A stretch of 64,000 nt of DNA from UBA2336 sp964404445 (GTDB taxonomy: Bacteria > Bacteroidota > Bacteroidia > Cytophagales > Cyclobacteriaceae). Location: assembly GCA_964404445.1 (NCBI GenBank), contig CAYOJW010000001.1:682001-746000 (forward strand), given 5' to 3'. A program made the position numbers and the translations under genes. Position 1 is the first letter of the stretch, and each line of letters starts with the position of its first letter. The notes below the pieces were generated by a model. It had not been told where the DNA came from, did no database searches, and worked only from the letters and a program-made list of their open reading frames with translations. This document shows, in pieces, positions 1-7,989 of this stretch.

Positions 1-354
1 GATGATGGGTGCGGCTACAACGTGTTGCCCGATTAACAACTCCGGGTTGCGACCTGAAATCAACGAAAGAAAAAAGATGGCATCGGCTGATGGCTCGATT
101 TGCATGGTGTTGCCCGGAAACAAAATAACAGGAATAGACACACTGTCTTTAATTTGTTTCACTACCTCCGACATATTAACAGTTGTTACCAGACTGCCGC
201 CTACTAAAAAAAAGTCAACTAAGTTTTCGCTGGCTAAGTTTATTAAATGCCGAAGCTGGGCTGTATCGTTGATCTTATCAGGATCAACCAAAACGGCAAT
301 TGATTTTTTTCCGCTGCGCGAGCGATCCGTTAACGTGTCAAGAATTCTGTTCAT
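1..354 (-). CDS. Geranylgeranylglyceryl phosphate synthase family protein (PcrB/GGGPS), C-terminus outside window
   Basis: The minus strand from the ATG at 354 stays open for 118 codons to the window edge, so only the N-terminal half is present. The translation carries the family motifs IAVLVDPDK (about residues 19-27), FFLVGGSLVTT (about 48-58) and VILFPGNTMQ (about 75-84). These build the TIM-barrel phosphate- and prenyl-binding face of GGGP/heptaprenylglyceryl-phosphate synthases. The enzyme couples a polyprenyl diphosphate to sn-glycerol-1-phosphate, the first ether bond of archaeal-type lipids. Bacteroidota carry a group II form whose physiological role is unsettled. Its start overlaps the end of the upstream gene by 17 nt, and it is the third gene of a run with the holin-like and single-membrane-segment proteins. 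The family call is firm; the exact product length is unknown. Confidence 0.85.
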   Translation of the reverse strand, partial: MNRILDTLTDRSRSGKKSIAVLVDPDKINDTAQLRHLINLASENLVDFFLVGGSLVTTVNMSEVVKQIKDSVSIPVILFPGNTMQIEPSADAIFFLSLISGRNPELLIGQHVVAAPII

Positions 355-742
355 GCTCCTTCTTTTCGGTCTGCGCTTGTAAATATTCCGTTAGTTTTTC
401 TTTGGCTATGCTTAACAATAACGCTCCGCCCTGGCTTACCAATGCAGTGCCTACATGCGATAAAATGGCCGATACGGTAGAAGGCTCATCGTCTTCTTCA
501 ATATCTGATTCGGACACACGCTCTTTAGCCTTTTTGATTTTCTTCTTCTTTTTAGAGCCGGATAGTTGCGTATAAGCAAAATAGGTGAGGGCTAATGCGC
601 CTCCGATGATAACCGCATTGGTAATAATTTTTTCGGTACGCTCGGCAATGGCCTGCGTTTCGTCTTGCAGCCCTTTACGGTGACGCGCTGTTTTTGTCAA
701 CAAAGCACTTTTTACCGGATCGTCTGTGTCTGATAATTCCAT
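338..742 (-). CDS. Conserved hypothetical protein with one membrane segment
   Basis: A 134-residue protein not assigned to a named family. It has a polar N-terminus, one hydrophobic segment at about residues 40-60, then a lysine cluster (about 64-72) followed by an acidic stretch, which places the C-terminal part in the cytoplasm by the positive-inside rule. The end contains an amphipathic helix rich in Lys, Glu and Gln. It begins 1 nt after the holin-like gene stops and overlaps the GGGP synthase start by 17 nt, so the three genes are probably co-transcribed. A role in envelope structure or stress is possible from context, but nothing in the sequence shows it. Confidence 0.7.
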   Translation of the reverse strand: MELSDTDDPVKSALLTKTARHRKGLQDETQAIAERTEKIITNAVIIGGALALTYFAYTQLSGSKKKKKIKKAKERVSESDIEEDDEPSTVSAILSHVGTALVSQGGALLLSIAKEKLTEYLQAQTEKKEHEQNS

Positions 743-743
743 A

Positions 744-1109
744 TCACTTTTGAATGATTATATCTTTCAACTTCTTTTCGAGGCTTCGGCTGATGCTGTT
801 GCGAAAAATCACAATAATCAACAACAGCAAAAAATAAAATGCGGCTACAATGCCAAATCCGCCAAAGGCGCCTAACGATTCGCCCAGCTTAAAGGCAACG
901 GCTACACTTACAAAAACCAGGAAGAATGTAAACAACAGGGCGCTCAGCATCAGCAATGAAACTTTTGCCAGTGCGCGTGCCAGGTCTTCTTTCATTTCAT
1001 ACTTCACCAGCTCGATGCGACCCTCTAAGTACCCGGTAAGGTTGTTCACCAGGCCGTCAAGCTTTAAGAACTTCAACAGGGTATCTTTTATCATAACGTT
1101 TGATTCCAT
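744..1109 (-). CDS. Phage holin family protein (holin superfamily III type)
   Basis: A 121-residue protein with an amphipathic N-terminal half containing the YLEGRIELVKYEMKEDLA-type helix, followed by two strong hydrophobic segments at about residues 50-72 and 82-102 and a basic tail. This layout matches the chromosomal 'putative actinobacterial holin-X / phage holin family' membrane proteins, which are common in Bacteroidota and not usually linked to phage. There is no lysin, portal or capsid gene nearby, so lysis is unlikely. A second ATG at 1094 is an alternative start. It heads the small operon that continues into the single-membrane-segment protein and GGGP synthase. Confidence 0.75.
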   Translation of the reverse strand: MESNVMIKDTLLKFLKLDGLVNNLTGYLEGRIELVKYEMKEDLARALAKVSLLMLSALLFTFFLVFVSVAVAFKLGESLGAFGGFGIVAAFYFLLLLIIVIFRNSISRSLEKKLKDIIIQK

Positions 1110-1195
1110 GCAATATAGGCAAAGATCGTAAAAGACAGGTGCCGGAAACCTGCGTTTTAACCGGGAGAAAAACGTTTAATGCCGGGAAAAAGCGA

Positions 1196-2380
1196 TTATT
1201 CCGGAATACCCTCGTGCAGAATTTCGTGTTTCGCTTCCGCCTCCTGCACCGAGTTTTTGTTGAGGTAAATCAGCGAGAACGGTAAAAAGAAAAAGATAAC
1301 CAGTATATATACAAACACGATAAGTCTGTACCGAAGTGTGAGCTTGCCTAACCGGCTGGCAAGCGTAAGCGGGATTTTCCGCAAAATGGGTATCGGGTAA
1401 AACAGTAATACGCCAATCAGGTTAAAAAGAAAATGGGCAATGGCCATACTTAACGCCCCGCTGGTGTTGCCATTAAACAGTGCCGCAATAAATGCCGTAA
1501 TGGTAGTACCAATGTTTGCGCCTAAAATAAACGGTGCGGCTTTTCGTAACGATACAATGCGTTGGGCAACGATGGGCACTACTACCGAAGTGGTAATGGT
1601 ACTTGAACGAATGGCCGCTGTTGTAATCGTTCCCCAGAAAAACGACTTCCATCCGTTCTTAAAAAAGAAACGACTGAAACGTTCTGGCGAATTAGCCAAT
1701 AACAAACCCGAAATAAGTTTCCGGAATAAGAGAATGGAACTGAATAGCAGCACGAACGAAATCAATGCCAGTACAAAACCATTGTCGATGATGTTGATAA
1801 TGTAGTCAGATACCGGCTCGAAAATATACCACCGTGGTGCAAACGAATGTTGAACAGGTGTTGCCGGAGGATGAAAGAAGTGCGTGGCGATCCAGTTCGA
1901 CAACCCCGATAGAAAACCGTAGTAGTATTCCAGCGGAAACAAAATCACTACAACTAAGATTTTAAAAAAGCCATTATAAGTTCCGGCTGCAGCCGCCCTG
2001 CGAAACTCTTTTTTCTTATTGATAAAGCCTAACGATACAATGGTGCTGGTAATGGTAGTGCCTACGTTCGCGCCCATCATAATGGGGATGGCGCTCTGTA
2101 ATGTAATGGATCCCGAAGCTACAAGTGCCACCACCATAGCGGTTGTGGTTGAGCTACTTTGGATCATAGCCGTAATCAGCAACCCGATGAACAGTGCCGT
2201 AAACGGATTAGACGTGGCCTGGATGATGGTTTCGGCTGCCGGCTTGCTGATGTGCTGGAGCGATGTAATCATCAAATCCAGTGCAAAAACAAATAAAGCC
2301 AGCATACCCACGATGTATAAAACCGTGGTTACGTTTTTTCGCGAAACGTGCGGGGTTTGTATGGGAACAGGGTTTTCCAA
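1196..2380 (-). CDS. Na/Pi cotransporter family protein (NptA/PNaS type)
   Basis: A 394-residue polytopic inner-membrane protein with the duplicated Na_Pi_cotrans domain. The first repeat has the QSSS motif at about residues 74-77 followed by a GANVGTT loop. The second has RSST at about 258-261 followed by GANIGTT. The Q to R change in the second repeat departs from the usual paired QSSS and may affect ion coupling. It lacks the cytoplasmic PhoU-like tail of longer family members. The first codon is TTG (2378-2380). A TATCTTTG element at 2388-2395 ends only 7 nt upstream, so the transcript may be nearly leaderless, or translation may begin further in. It probably moves phosphate with sodium, though some family members have other substrates. 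Confidence 0.88.
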   Translation of the reverse strand: MENPVPIQTPHVSRKNVTTVLYIVGMLALFVFALDLMITSLQHISKPAAETIIQATSNPFTALFIGLLITAMIQSSSTTTAMVVALVASGSITLQSAIPIMMGANVGTTITSTIVSLGFINKKKEFRRAAAAGTYNGFFKILVVVILFPLEYYYGFLSGLSNWIATHFFHPPATPVQHSFAPRWYIFEPVSDYIINIIDNGFVLALISFVLLFSSILLFRKLISGLLLANSPERFSRFFFKNGWKSFFWGTITTAAIRSSTITTSVVVPIVAQRIVSLRKAAPFILGANIGTTITAFIAALFNGNTSGALSMAIAHFLFNLIGVLLFYPIPILRKIPLTLASRLGKLTLRYRLIVFVYILVIFFFLPFSLIYLNKNSVQEAEAKHEILHEGIPE

Positions 2381-2387
2381 GAACAGA

Positions 2388-2395
2388 CAAAGATA
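2388..2395 (-). promoter_or_regulatory. Candidate -7 promoter element for the Na/Pi cotransporter
   Basis: The minus strand reads TATCTTTG, a full match to the Bacteroidota -7 consensus TAnnTTTG. No convincing -33 TTTG lies 19-21 nt upstream. It ends 7 nt before the TTG start, implying a near-leaderless message if used. Confidence 0.4.
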
Positions 2396-2444
2396 CGCGA
2401 ACCATTTGCCCGGTTGTATTCCTTAACAATTATTTAATATGGCT

Positions 2445-3635
2445 TTACAGCGATAGCTCCTGTACGGCCATCCACGCCATTAGTCCGGGCGAAATGATGA
2501 GGGCATCTTCATCAATATCAAAAGTTGATGTATGCACGTACGAGGTAATGCCTTTGGCATCGTTGCGCGTGCCTAAGCGGTAAAACGAAGCAGGTATAAC
2601 ATGCGAGTAAAAAGCAAAGTCTTCCGAGCCAAGAGTAATATCAATATCGACTACGTTTTCAGCGCCTACGTATGCTTCGGCTGCTGCACGAATCCTGCGC
2701 GTTAGTTCCGGGTTGTTTTCTAAGTACGGATAACCGTGAGAAATATTCACATTACATTTTCCGCCCATGCTTTCGGCAATGCCTTCGGCTAATTGTTTGA
2801 TTTTTTTCAGTCCTTCGGCACGCCAGGTTTCATTCATGGCGCGAAAGGTTCCTACAATGTTAACCTCATCGGGAATGATATTGGTGGTTGTACCCCCGGC
2901 AATCTTGCCGATGGTTAATACTGTCGGTTGTTTGGGCGATGCGTTGCGGCTGATTATCTGTTGCAAGGCGATGATGATGTGTGAAGCAATTACAATCGGG
3001 TCGATGGTAAGTTCGGGGGCAGCACCGTGTCCGCCTTTACCGATTACGGTTAAGTATAACTCATCACTGCTGGCCATATACATACCTTCACGAAACCCGA
3101 TTTTGCCCGATGGCAATAACGGAAACACATGTTGCCCGATGATGGAAGCCGGAGTGGGGTTTTGCAAGGCACCATCGCGAATCATGTACGATGCCCCGCC
3201 CGGATTTTTTTCTTCGCCCGGCTGAAAAACAAACCGTACAGTTCCCTCGAACTGATCGCGGATTTCATGTAAAATTTTTGCCGTACCCAACAGCGAAGAT
3301 GTGTGCACATCGTGGCCGCAGGCGTGCATCACTCCCGGGTTTTGCGATTTGTACGGAACTTCATTGGCTTCGATAATCGGCAGGGCATCCATATCAGCCC
3401 GCAGGGCGATGGTTTTTTTCGAGGGGTTTTTGCCCTGTACTTCGGCAATAAGCCCGGTGGCTGCCATGGGTTGTATTGTACTGATGCCGAACGAGCGCAA
3501 CGTTTGTTCAACAAATTTTACCGTGTTGAATTCCTGGTACGAAAGTTCGGGGTTGGCGTGCAGATGCCTGCGCAAACCTACCACATCGTGCGTGTATGCC
3601 TGCGAAAGCGATTTGATTTTGCTGAGTAACGTCAT
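2445..3635 (-). CDS. M20 family metallo-amidohydrolase (amidohydrolase / N-acyl-amino-acid deacetylase type)
   Basis: A 396-residue cytoplasmic dinuclear metal hydrolase of the M20D/amidohydrolase group that includes hippurate hydrolase, IAA-amino-acid hydrolase and N-acetyldiaminopimelate deacetylase. Visible motifs in order are RRHLHANPELSYQE near the N-terminus, ALRADMDALPI, the metal ligands in HACGHDVH, the catalytic/ligand pair in QPGEEKNPGG, the dimerization-domain GKGGHGAAPE motif, and a C-terminal VHTSTFDID with a metal-binding His. No signal peptide is visible. An in-frame TTG lies at 3644, but the ATG at 3635 fits the family start. The substrate cannot be told from sequence. A TACGTTTG promoter element ends 6 nt upstream of the ATG. 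Confidence 0.88.
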   Translation of the reverse strand: MTLLSKIKSLSQAYTHDVVGLRRHLHANPELSYQEFNTVKFVEQTLRSFGISTIQPMAATGLIAEVQGKNPSKKTIALRADMDALPIIEANEVPYKSQNPGVMHACGHDVHTSSLLGTAKILHEIRDQFEGTVRFVFQPGEEKNPGGASYMIRDGALQNPTPASIIGQHVFPLLPSGKIGFREGMYMASSDELYLTVIGKGGHGAAPELTIDPIVIASHIIIALQQIISRNASPKQPTVLTIGKIAGGTTTNIIPDEVNIVGTFRAMNETWRAEGLKKIKQLAEGIAESMGGKCNVNISHGYPYLENNPELTRRIRAAAEAYVGAENVVDIDITLGSEDFAFYSHVIPASFYRLGTRNDAKGITSYVHTSTFDIDEDALIISPGLMAWMAVQELSL

Positions 3636-3641
3636 GATATA

Positions 3642-3649
3642 CAAACGTA
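3642..3649 (-). promoter_or_regulatory. Candidate -7 promoter element for the M20 hydrolase
   Basis: The minus strand reads TACGTTTG (TAnnTTTG consensus), ending 6 nt before the ATG at 3635. The nearest upstream TTTG (3665-3668) leaves only a 15-nt spacer, so the -33 assignment is weak. Confidence 0.4.
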
Positions 3650-3726
3650 CATAAATTTTTCATCCAAAGGGATTTGAGTGCATTTCGAATTGTTATGAAA
3701 CAGACTTACCTGAAACTTTTTGCGGG

Positions 3727-3843
3727 GTCATGCCGAGTGCAGTAGTGTTCGACAAAGTGAAAAATCAAACTACGAGGCATCCTCGAATATAAAAGCAACA
3801 TAAGCCTAAAGGCATACGCGGATCCCTCGTTCCTCGGGATGAC
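3727..3843. repeat. Nested inverted-repeat intergenic element
   Basis: The ends GTCATGCCGAG (3727-3737) and CTCGGGATGAC (3833-3843) are inverted copies matching at 10 of 11 positions. Inside, ACGAGGCATCC (3772-3782) and GGATCCCTCGT (3820-3830) form a second inverted pair, again 10 of 11. No coding frame is evident. It resembles the dispersed palindromic 'GTCAT...ATGAC' elements seen between genes in many Bacteroidota genomes; whether this copy is repeated elsewhere cannot be judged from the window. Confidence 0.6.
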
Positions 3844-3854
3844 CAATTGTAAAC

Positions 3855-3883
3855 AAAAAGACCCGCTTGTGCAGGTCTTTTAA
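3855..3883 (-). terminator. Rho-independent terminator of the SPOR lipoprotein transcript
   Basis: Read on the minus strand, AAAAGACCTG and CGGGTCTTTT form a 10-bp stem (one G-T pair) around a 6-nt loop, followed by a T run. It lies 15 nt downstream of the stop of the SPOR-domain gene and would end the secA-SPOR transcript. Confidence 0.8.
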
Positions 3884-3897
3884 AATGGTTGAGCTTT

Positions 3898-4410
3898 TTA
3901 GTTGAGGTTTATTTGCCCTGGCACTAAAATAGCCGAGGGGAAATACTTTCTGATCTGCTCGAAATCTTTCTGGGCCTCTAACCGGGTGTAGTATTTACCG
4001 GCCTTTACTTTATAGTTGGGCTGTTCGTAATGCACATCCGATGAAACGTTGGGGATTGAAAGCGCAAACTGTTTTTTTACATTCAGGGCGTCTTGCTTGT
4101 TTCCCGAATATACCTGAATGGTATAGCCTTCAATAAATTTTCGGCTCAGGTTAATCCGGTCAATGCTATCCAATACGGCCTCTAACGGACGGTTTACGGT
4201 AAACTGCGCATCAATATGTGCCTTGGGGTCGCGTTTTGCGGATGTAGCCGTATTTTCCGGGGTTACTGTTTCTTCCACTTTCGGGCGCAGGGCTGAAAGG
4301 TCTTCCGAATATTTTCCATCCTGCGATGATGTTGAACCGGTTTGAGTGGACTTACATCCAATAACCAACAAAACAATAATTAAAGCCGGAAGAATATTAC
4401 GGATATGCAT
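3898..4410 (-). CDS. SPOR domain-containing lipoprotein
   Basis: A 170-residue exported lipoprotein. The signal peptide ends in the lipobox LVIGC, with the lipid-accepting Cys at about residue 19. A low-complexity linker follows. The C-terminal 75 residues form a SPOR fold, recognisable from GYTIQVYSGNKQDALNVK, the central YKVKAGKYYTRLEA and FPSAILVPGQI at the end. SPOR domains bind denuded septal peptidoglycan, so a role at the division site or cell wall is likely. It follows secA by 3 nt on the same strand, and a strong terminator lies just after it. The SPOR call is firm; the cellular role is inferred from the family. Confidence 0.88.
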   Translation of the reverse strand: MHIRNILPALIIVLLVIGCKSTQTGSTSSQDGKYSEDLSALRPKVEETVTPENTATSAKRDPKAHIDAQFTVNRPLEAVLDSIDRINLSRKFIEGYTIQVYSGNKQDALNVKKQFALSIPNVSSDVHYEQPNYKVKAGKYYTRLEAQKDFEQIRKYFPSAILVPGQINLN

Positions 4411-4413
4411 ACC

Positions 4414-7400
4414 TTAATCGATTACAATACAACGGTTATTCAAAATATCGTCTTCAACTTTTTTATACTTCACATCTTTTACCACGCGGCCATCGGTATA
4501 TTGAACGTTTACCTTATCGTTGCGGTTAGCGATTTTTTCAGACTTCGCAGGCATCACTTTTTCCTGGGGTGGCCGGCCTGTTTGATGGGCAGCCTGTGGC
4601 TGGTTGCCTCCGCTTAACAGCGATTGCGACTCGTCTTTTTGCTCGCGGTATCGGGTGTTGCGCTGTGTGCGGGCTTCTTCTACCTGGTCGGCTTGTTGCG
4701 CATGGATGTCGGCTTTCATCAGGAAAGATATGGTGCCTTCATTTACCTTACCGATCAGGTTTTTGAACAGTTCGAATCCTTCAAACTTATAGATCAGCAA
4801 CGGATCTTTTTGTTCGTACACCGCTGTTTGAACCGATTGTTTTAAGTCGTCCATCTCGCGCAGGTGCTCTTTCCACAACTGATCGATTATGGCTAATGAA
4901 ATAACTTTTTCCATCGATTTGATCAGCTCCCCGTTGTTGGTGTCAACGGCTTTTTTCAGTTCGGCTGTAACACCAATGGTTTTTGTGCCATCGCTGAACG
5001 GAACGTAGATGTTCTCGATTGTGGCACCGCGTGTTTTGTAAATATCGCGGATAACCGGAAGCGACTTTTCGGCAACCTGTTTATTTTTCTGCTGATAGTG
5101 CGCCAGCGCTTTGCTGTACAATTCTTCGGTAAGTTTGTTGATGCTGGCTTTCTCGAATTCTTCCTGCGAAAGCTCGTAATCAATACCCAGCGAACTCAAC
5201 GCATTTAACCGCAGGCTGTCGTAGTCTTCGGCATTTTTGGCATTGGTTACAATCTCTTCGCTTAAATCGTACAGCATGGTAAGGATGTCAAGCTCTAAGC
5301 GTTCGCCAAACAAGGCATTCTTTCTGCGTTTGTAAATTACTTCGCGCTGCGAGTTCATTACGTTATCGTATTCGAGCAAACGCTTACGAATACCAAAGTT
5401 GTTTTCTTCAACTTTTTTCTGTGCGCGTTCGATGGAGTTGGTTACCATCGAGTGTTGGATAACCTCACCTTCTTTCAGTCCCAGCCTGTCCATAATGCGG
5501 GCAATACGCTCGGGCATAAACAAACGCATGAGGTTGTCTTCTAACGAAACATAAAACTGTGACGAACCCGGATCGCCCTGGCGGCCTGAACGACCGCGAA
5601 GCTGACGGTCAACACGCCTTGATTCGTGCCGCTCGGTACCGATAATGGCAAGTCCGCCCGCAGCTTTCGATTCGGGCGTAAGCTTGATGTCGGTACCCCG
5701 GCCTGCCATGTTGGTGGCAATGGTTACCGTGCCCGGCTTACCGGCTTCGGCCACAATTTCGGCCTCGCGCTGGTGCTGTTTTGCGTTCAATACATTGTGT
5801 TTGATTTTGCGCATCTGCAACATGCGGCTCACCAATTCAGATATTTCAACGGATGTGGTACCGACCAGCACCGGCCTTCCGGCTTCAGTGAGTTTTACGA
5901 TTTCATCGGCCACAGCATTGAATTTTTCGCGCATGGTTTTATACACGTAGTCATCGTGATCTTTACGGGTAATTTGCCGGTTGGTGGGGATGGTAACAAC
6001 ATCTAACTTATAAATATCCCAGAACTCGCCTGCTTCGGTTTCGGCAGTACCCGTCATGCCCGCAAGCTTGTGGTACATGCGGAAATAATTTTGTAACGTA
6101 ATGGTGGCGTATGTTTGTGTAGCGTCTTCAACCTTTACGTTTTCTTTTGCTTCGATGGCCTGGTGCAGCCCGTCTGAGTAACGTCTGCCATCGAGCACAC
6201 GACCGGTTTGTTCGTCAACGATTTTAACTTTTCCGTCAACGATAATGTATTCGGTATCTTTTTCGAATAGGGTATAGGCTTTTAATAACTGGTTTACGCT
6301 GTGGATGCGTTGCGATTTAACCTGGTATTCACGGATTAATTCTTCTTTGCGCTGAAGTTTGGTTGCATCATCTAACGAAGAGTCTTTCTCAAGTTTATTC
6401 AACTCGGTACCGATTTCGGGCATGATGAAAAACTTCGGGTCTTCACCTTCACCGGTAATCAGGTCGATACCTTTTTCGGTCAGTTCAACGCTGTTGTCTT
6501 TTTCATCGATGATGAAGTACAACGGTTTATCGGCTTCGGGCATATTACGCTTGTTGTCCTGCAAGTAGTAGTTTTCGGTTTTTTGCAGAATGGAGCGGTT
6601 ACCGGTTTCGCTCAGGTATTTAATTAACGGCTTGTTTTTGGGCAATCCGCGGAATGCGCGGAACAACGCAACGCCTCCTTCTTTTTCATCGCCATCGTTG
6701 ATGAGCTTTTTGGCGTTTACGAGGTATTCGCCAACAATTTTCTTTTGAGCTTCGACTAATTTAAAGATGCGTGGCTTTAAATCGTAAAACTCGTGCTGAT
6801 CGCCACGGGGTACCGGGCCGGAAATGATTAGCGGTGTACGGGCTTCGTCAATCAACACGCTGTCCACCTCATCGACCATGGCAAAGTGGTGGCCACGTTG
6901 CTGTACCAGGTCTTGCGGTTCGCGCGCCATGTTGTCGCGCAGGTAATCGAAACCAAATTCGTTGTTGGTTCCGTAAGTGATGTCGGCTTTGTAGGCGTTT
7001 CTACGCTCGATGGAGTTAGGCTCGTGTTTGTCGATGCAATCAACCGAAAGCCCGTGAAACTGGAAGAGCGGTGCCATCCACTCGCTGTCGCGTGTGGCTA
7101 AGTAGTTGTTCACGGTTACGATGTGTACGCCACGTTTGGCTAACGCATTTAAGAAAGACGGGAACGTGGCCACGAGCGTTTTACCTTCACCTGTTGCCAT
7201 TTCGGCAATTTTACCCTGGTGTAATACAATACCACCGATTACCTGAACATCGTAATGCACCATGTCCCAGGTAATAAGGTTACCGGCAGCTTTCCATTGA
7301 TTGTGCCAGATGGCTTTGTCGCCCGATATTTTTACGTTGTCGAACCGGCTGGCCATTTCGCGGTCGAAGTCGTTGGCGGTTACTTCTAATGTTTCGTTTT

Positions 7401-7770
7401 CTTTAAACCTGTTGGCGGTTTCGCGGATGATGGCAAAGGCTAACGGCAATACTTTCATGAGCACTTTTTCAAGCTCGGTATTGCGTTCTTTTTCGATTTT
7501 ATCGATTTGCGAGAAGATGAATTCTTTTTCGTTCAGGCTCAGGTCGGGCTGGCTTTCAACACGCTGGTGCAGTTCGGCCAACTGGGTATCGATGTCGCGG
7601 AGGTGCTCATTAATATAGTGCTGTACTTCAACCGTTTTGTGGCGCAACGCATCGTTCGAAAGAGTTTTCAGTTTTTCGCCTTCGGCCCTGGTGTCTTCTA
7701 CCAGCGGCATAATTTGTTTAATATCTTTTTGGGATTTTGTTCCGAAAATTTTGGCAATGAATTTTAGCAT
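4414..7770 (-). CDS. secA: Preprotein translocase ATPase subunit SecA
   Basis: A 1118-residue motor ATPase that drives proteins through SecYEG. Walker A ATGEGKT lies at about residues 193-199, and the DEAD-type box DEVDSVLIDEARTP at about 300-313. The second motor domain shows GTTSVEISE, ATNMAGRGTDI, and GTERHESRRVDRQLRGRSGRQGDPG in segments, ending in helicase motif VI. It is longer than the E. coli enzyme (about 900 residues) because of insertions typical of Bacteroidota, notably around residues 330-450. The C-terminus lacks the usual zinc-binding CxCxSGx8CH tail; it ends with RNDKVNVQYTDGR and a single Cys. The linker before it is rich in Gln. It is followed closely by the SPOR lipoprotein gene. 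Confidence 0.97.
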   Translation of the reverse strand: MLKFIAKIFGTKSQKDIKQIMPLVEDTRAEGEKLKTLSNDALRHKTVEVQHYINEHLRDIDTQLAELHQRVESQPDLSLNEKEFIFSQIDKIEKERNTELEKVLMKVLPLAFAIIRETANRFKENETLEVTANDFDREMASRFDNVKISGDKAIWHNQWKAAGNLITWDMVHYDVQVIGGIVLHQGKIAEMATGEGKTLVATFPSFLNALAKRGVHIVTVNNYLATRDSEWMAPLFQFHGLSVDCIDKHEPNSIERRNAYKADITYGTNNEFGFDYLRDNMAREPQDLVQQRGHHFAMVDEVDSVLIDEARTPLIISGPVPRGDQHEFYDLKPRIFKLVEAQKKIVGEYLVNAKKLINDGDEKEGGVALFRAFRGLPKNKPLIKYLSETGNRSILQKTENYYLQDNKRNMPEADKPLYFIIDEKDNSVELTEKGIDLITGEGEDPKFFIMPEIGTELNKLEKDSSLDDATKLQRKEELIREYQVKSQRIHSVNQLLKAYTLFEKDTEYIIVDGKVKIVDEQTGRVLDGRRYSDGLHQAIEAKENVKVEDATQTYATITLQNYFRMYHKLAGMTGTAETEAGEFWDIYKLDVVTIPTNRQITRKDHDDYVYKTMREKFNAVADEIVKLTEAGRPVLVGTTSVEISELVSRMLQMRKIKHNVLNAKQHQREAEIVAEAGKPGTVTIATNMAGRGTDIKLTPESKAAGGLAIIGTERHESRRVDRQLRGRSGRQGDPGSSQFYVSLEDNLMRLFMPERIARIMDRLGLKEGEVIQHSMVTNSIERAQKKVEENNFGIRKRLLEYDNVMNSQREVIYKRRKNALFGERLELDILTMLYDLSEEIVTNAKNAEDYDSLRLNALSSLGIDYELSQEEFEKASINKLTEELYSKALAHYQQKNKQVAEKSLPVIRDIYKTRGATIENIYVPFSDGTKTIGVTAELKKAVDTNNGELIKSMEKVISLAIIDQLWKEHLREMDDLKQSVQTAVYEQKDPLLIYKFEGFELFKNLIGKVNEGTISFLMKADIHAQQADQVEEARTQRNTRYREQKDESQSLLSGGNQPQAAHQTGRPPQEKVMPAKSEKIANRNDKVNVQYTDGRVVKDVKYKKVEDDILNNRCIVID

Positions 7771-7989
7771 GTCGGTTGGTAGTTATTCGTTATCCGTTGC
7801 TCGTTAGGCATTACCTCATACGATTAGCGGATAAATTTAAAAATGGGTCTAAAGTTAGTTTGTTTTTAGGGGAGTGGCAATTATAGTTCCAACCTGCGGT
7901 TGAACCTGTTGGCAGGCCGATCGTTACCTTTTTTGGCAGGATTTTGTGCTTATCGCTGGCAGATTGGGACATGAACTGCCATTATGCGC
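7771..7989. other. Intergenic region between secA and dapF
   Basis: 219 nt without a gene. Next to the secA start it holds a degenerate short-period stretch (about 7783-7812, ATTCGTTATCCGTTGCTCGTTA-like) of the kind seen in other spacers of this window. A TTGGCAGG motif occurs twice (near 7910 and 7932). No clear terminator or -33/-7 promoter pair was identified. Confidence 0.5.

Noticed and set aside
2..382. Plus-strand open frame at the left edge
   Set aside because: It is the antisense shadow of the GGGP synthase gene, whose minus-strand translation has clear family motifs.
744..1109. Prophage indicated by a holin-family protein
   Set aside because: No lysin, structural or integrase genes are nearby; chromosomal holin-superfamily III proteins are common in Bacteroidota.
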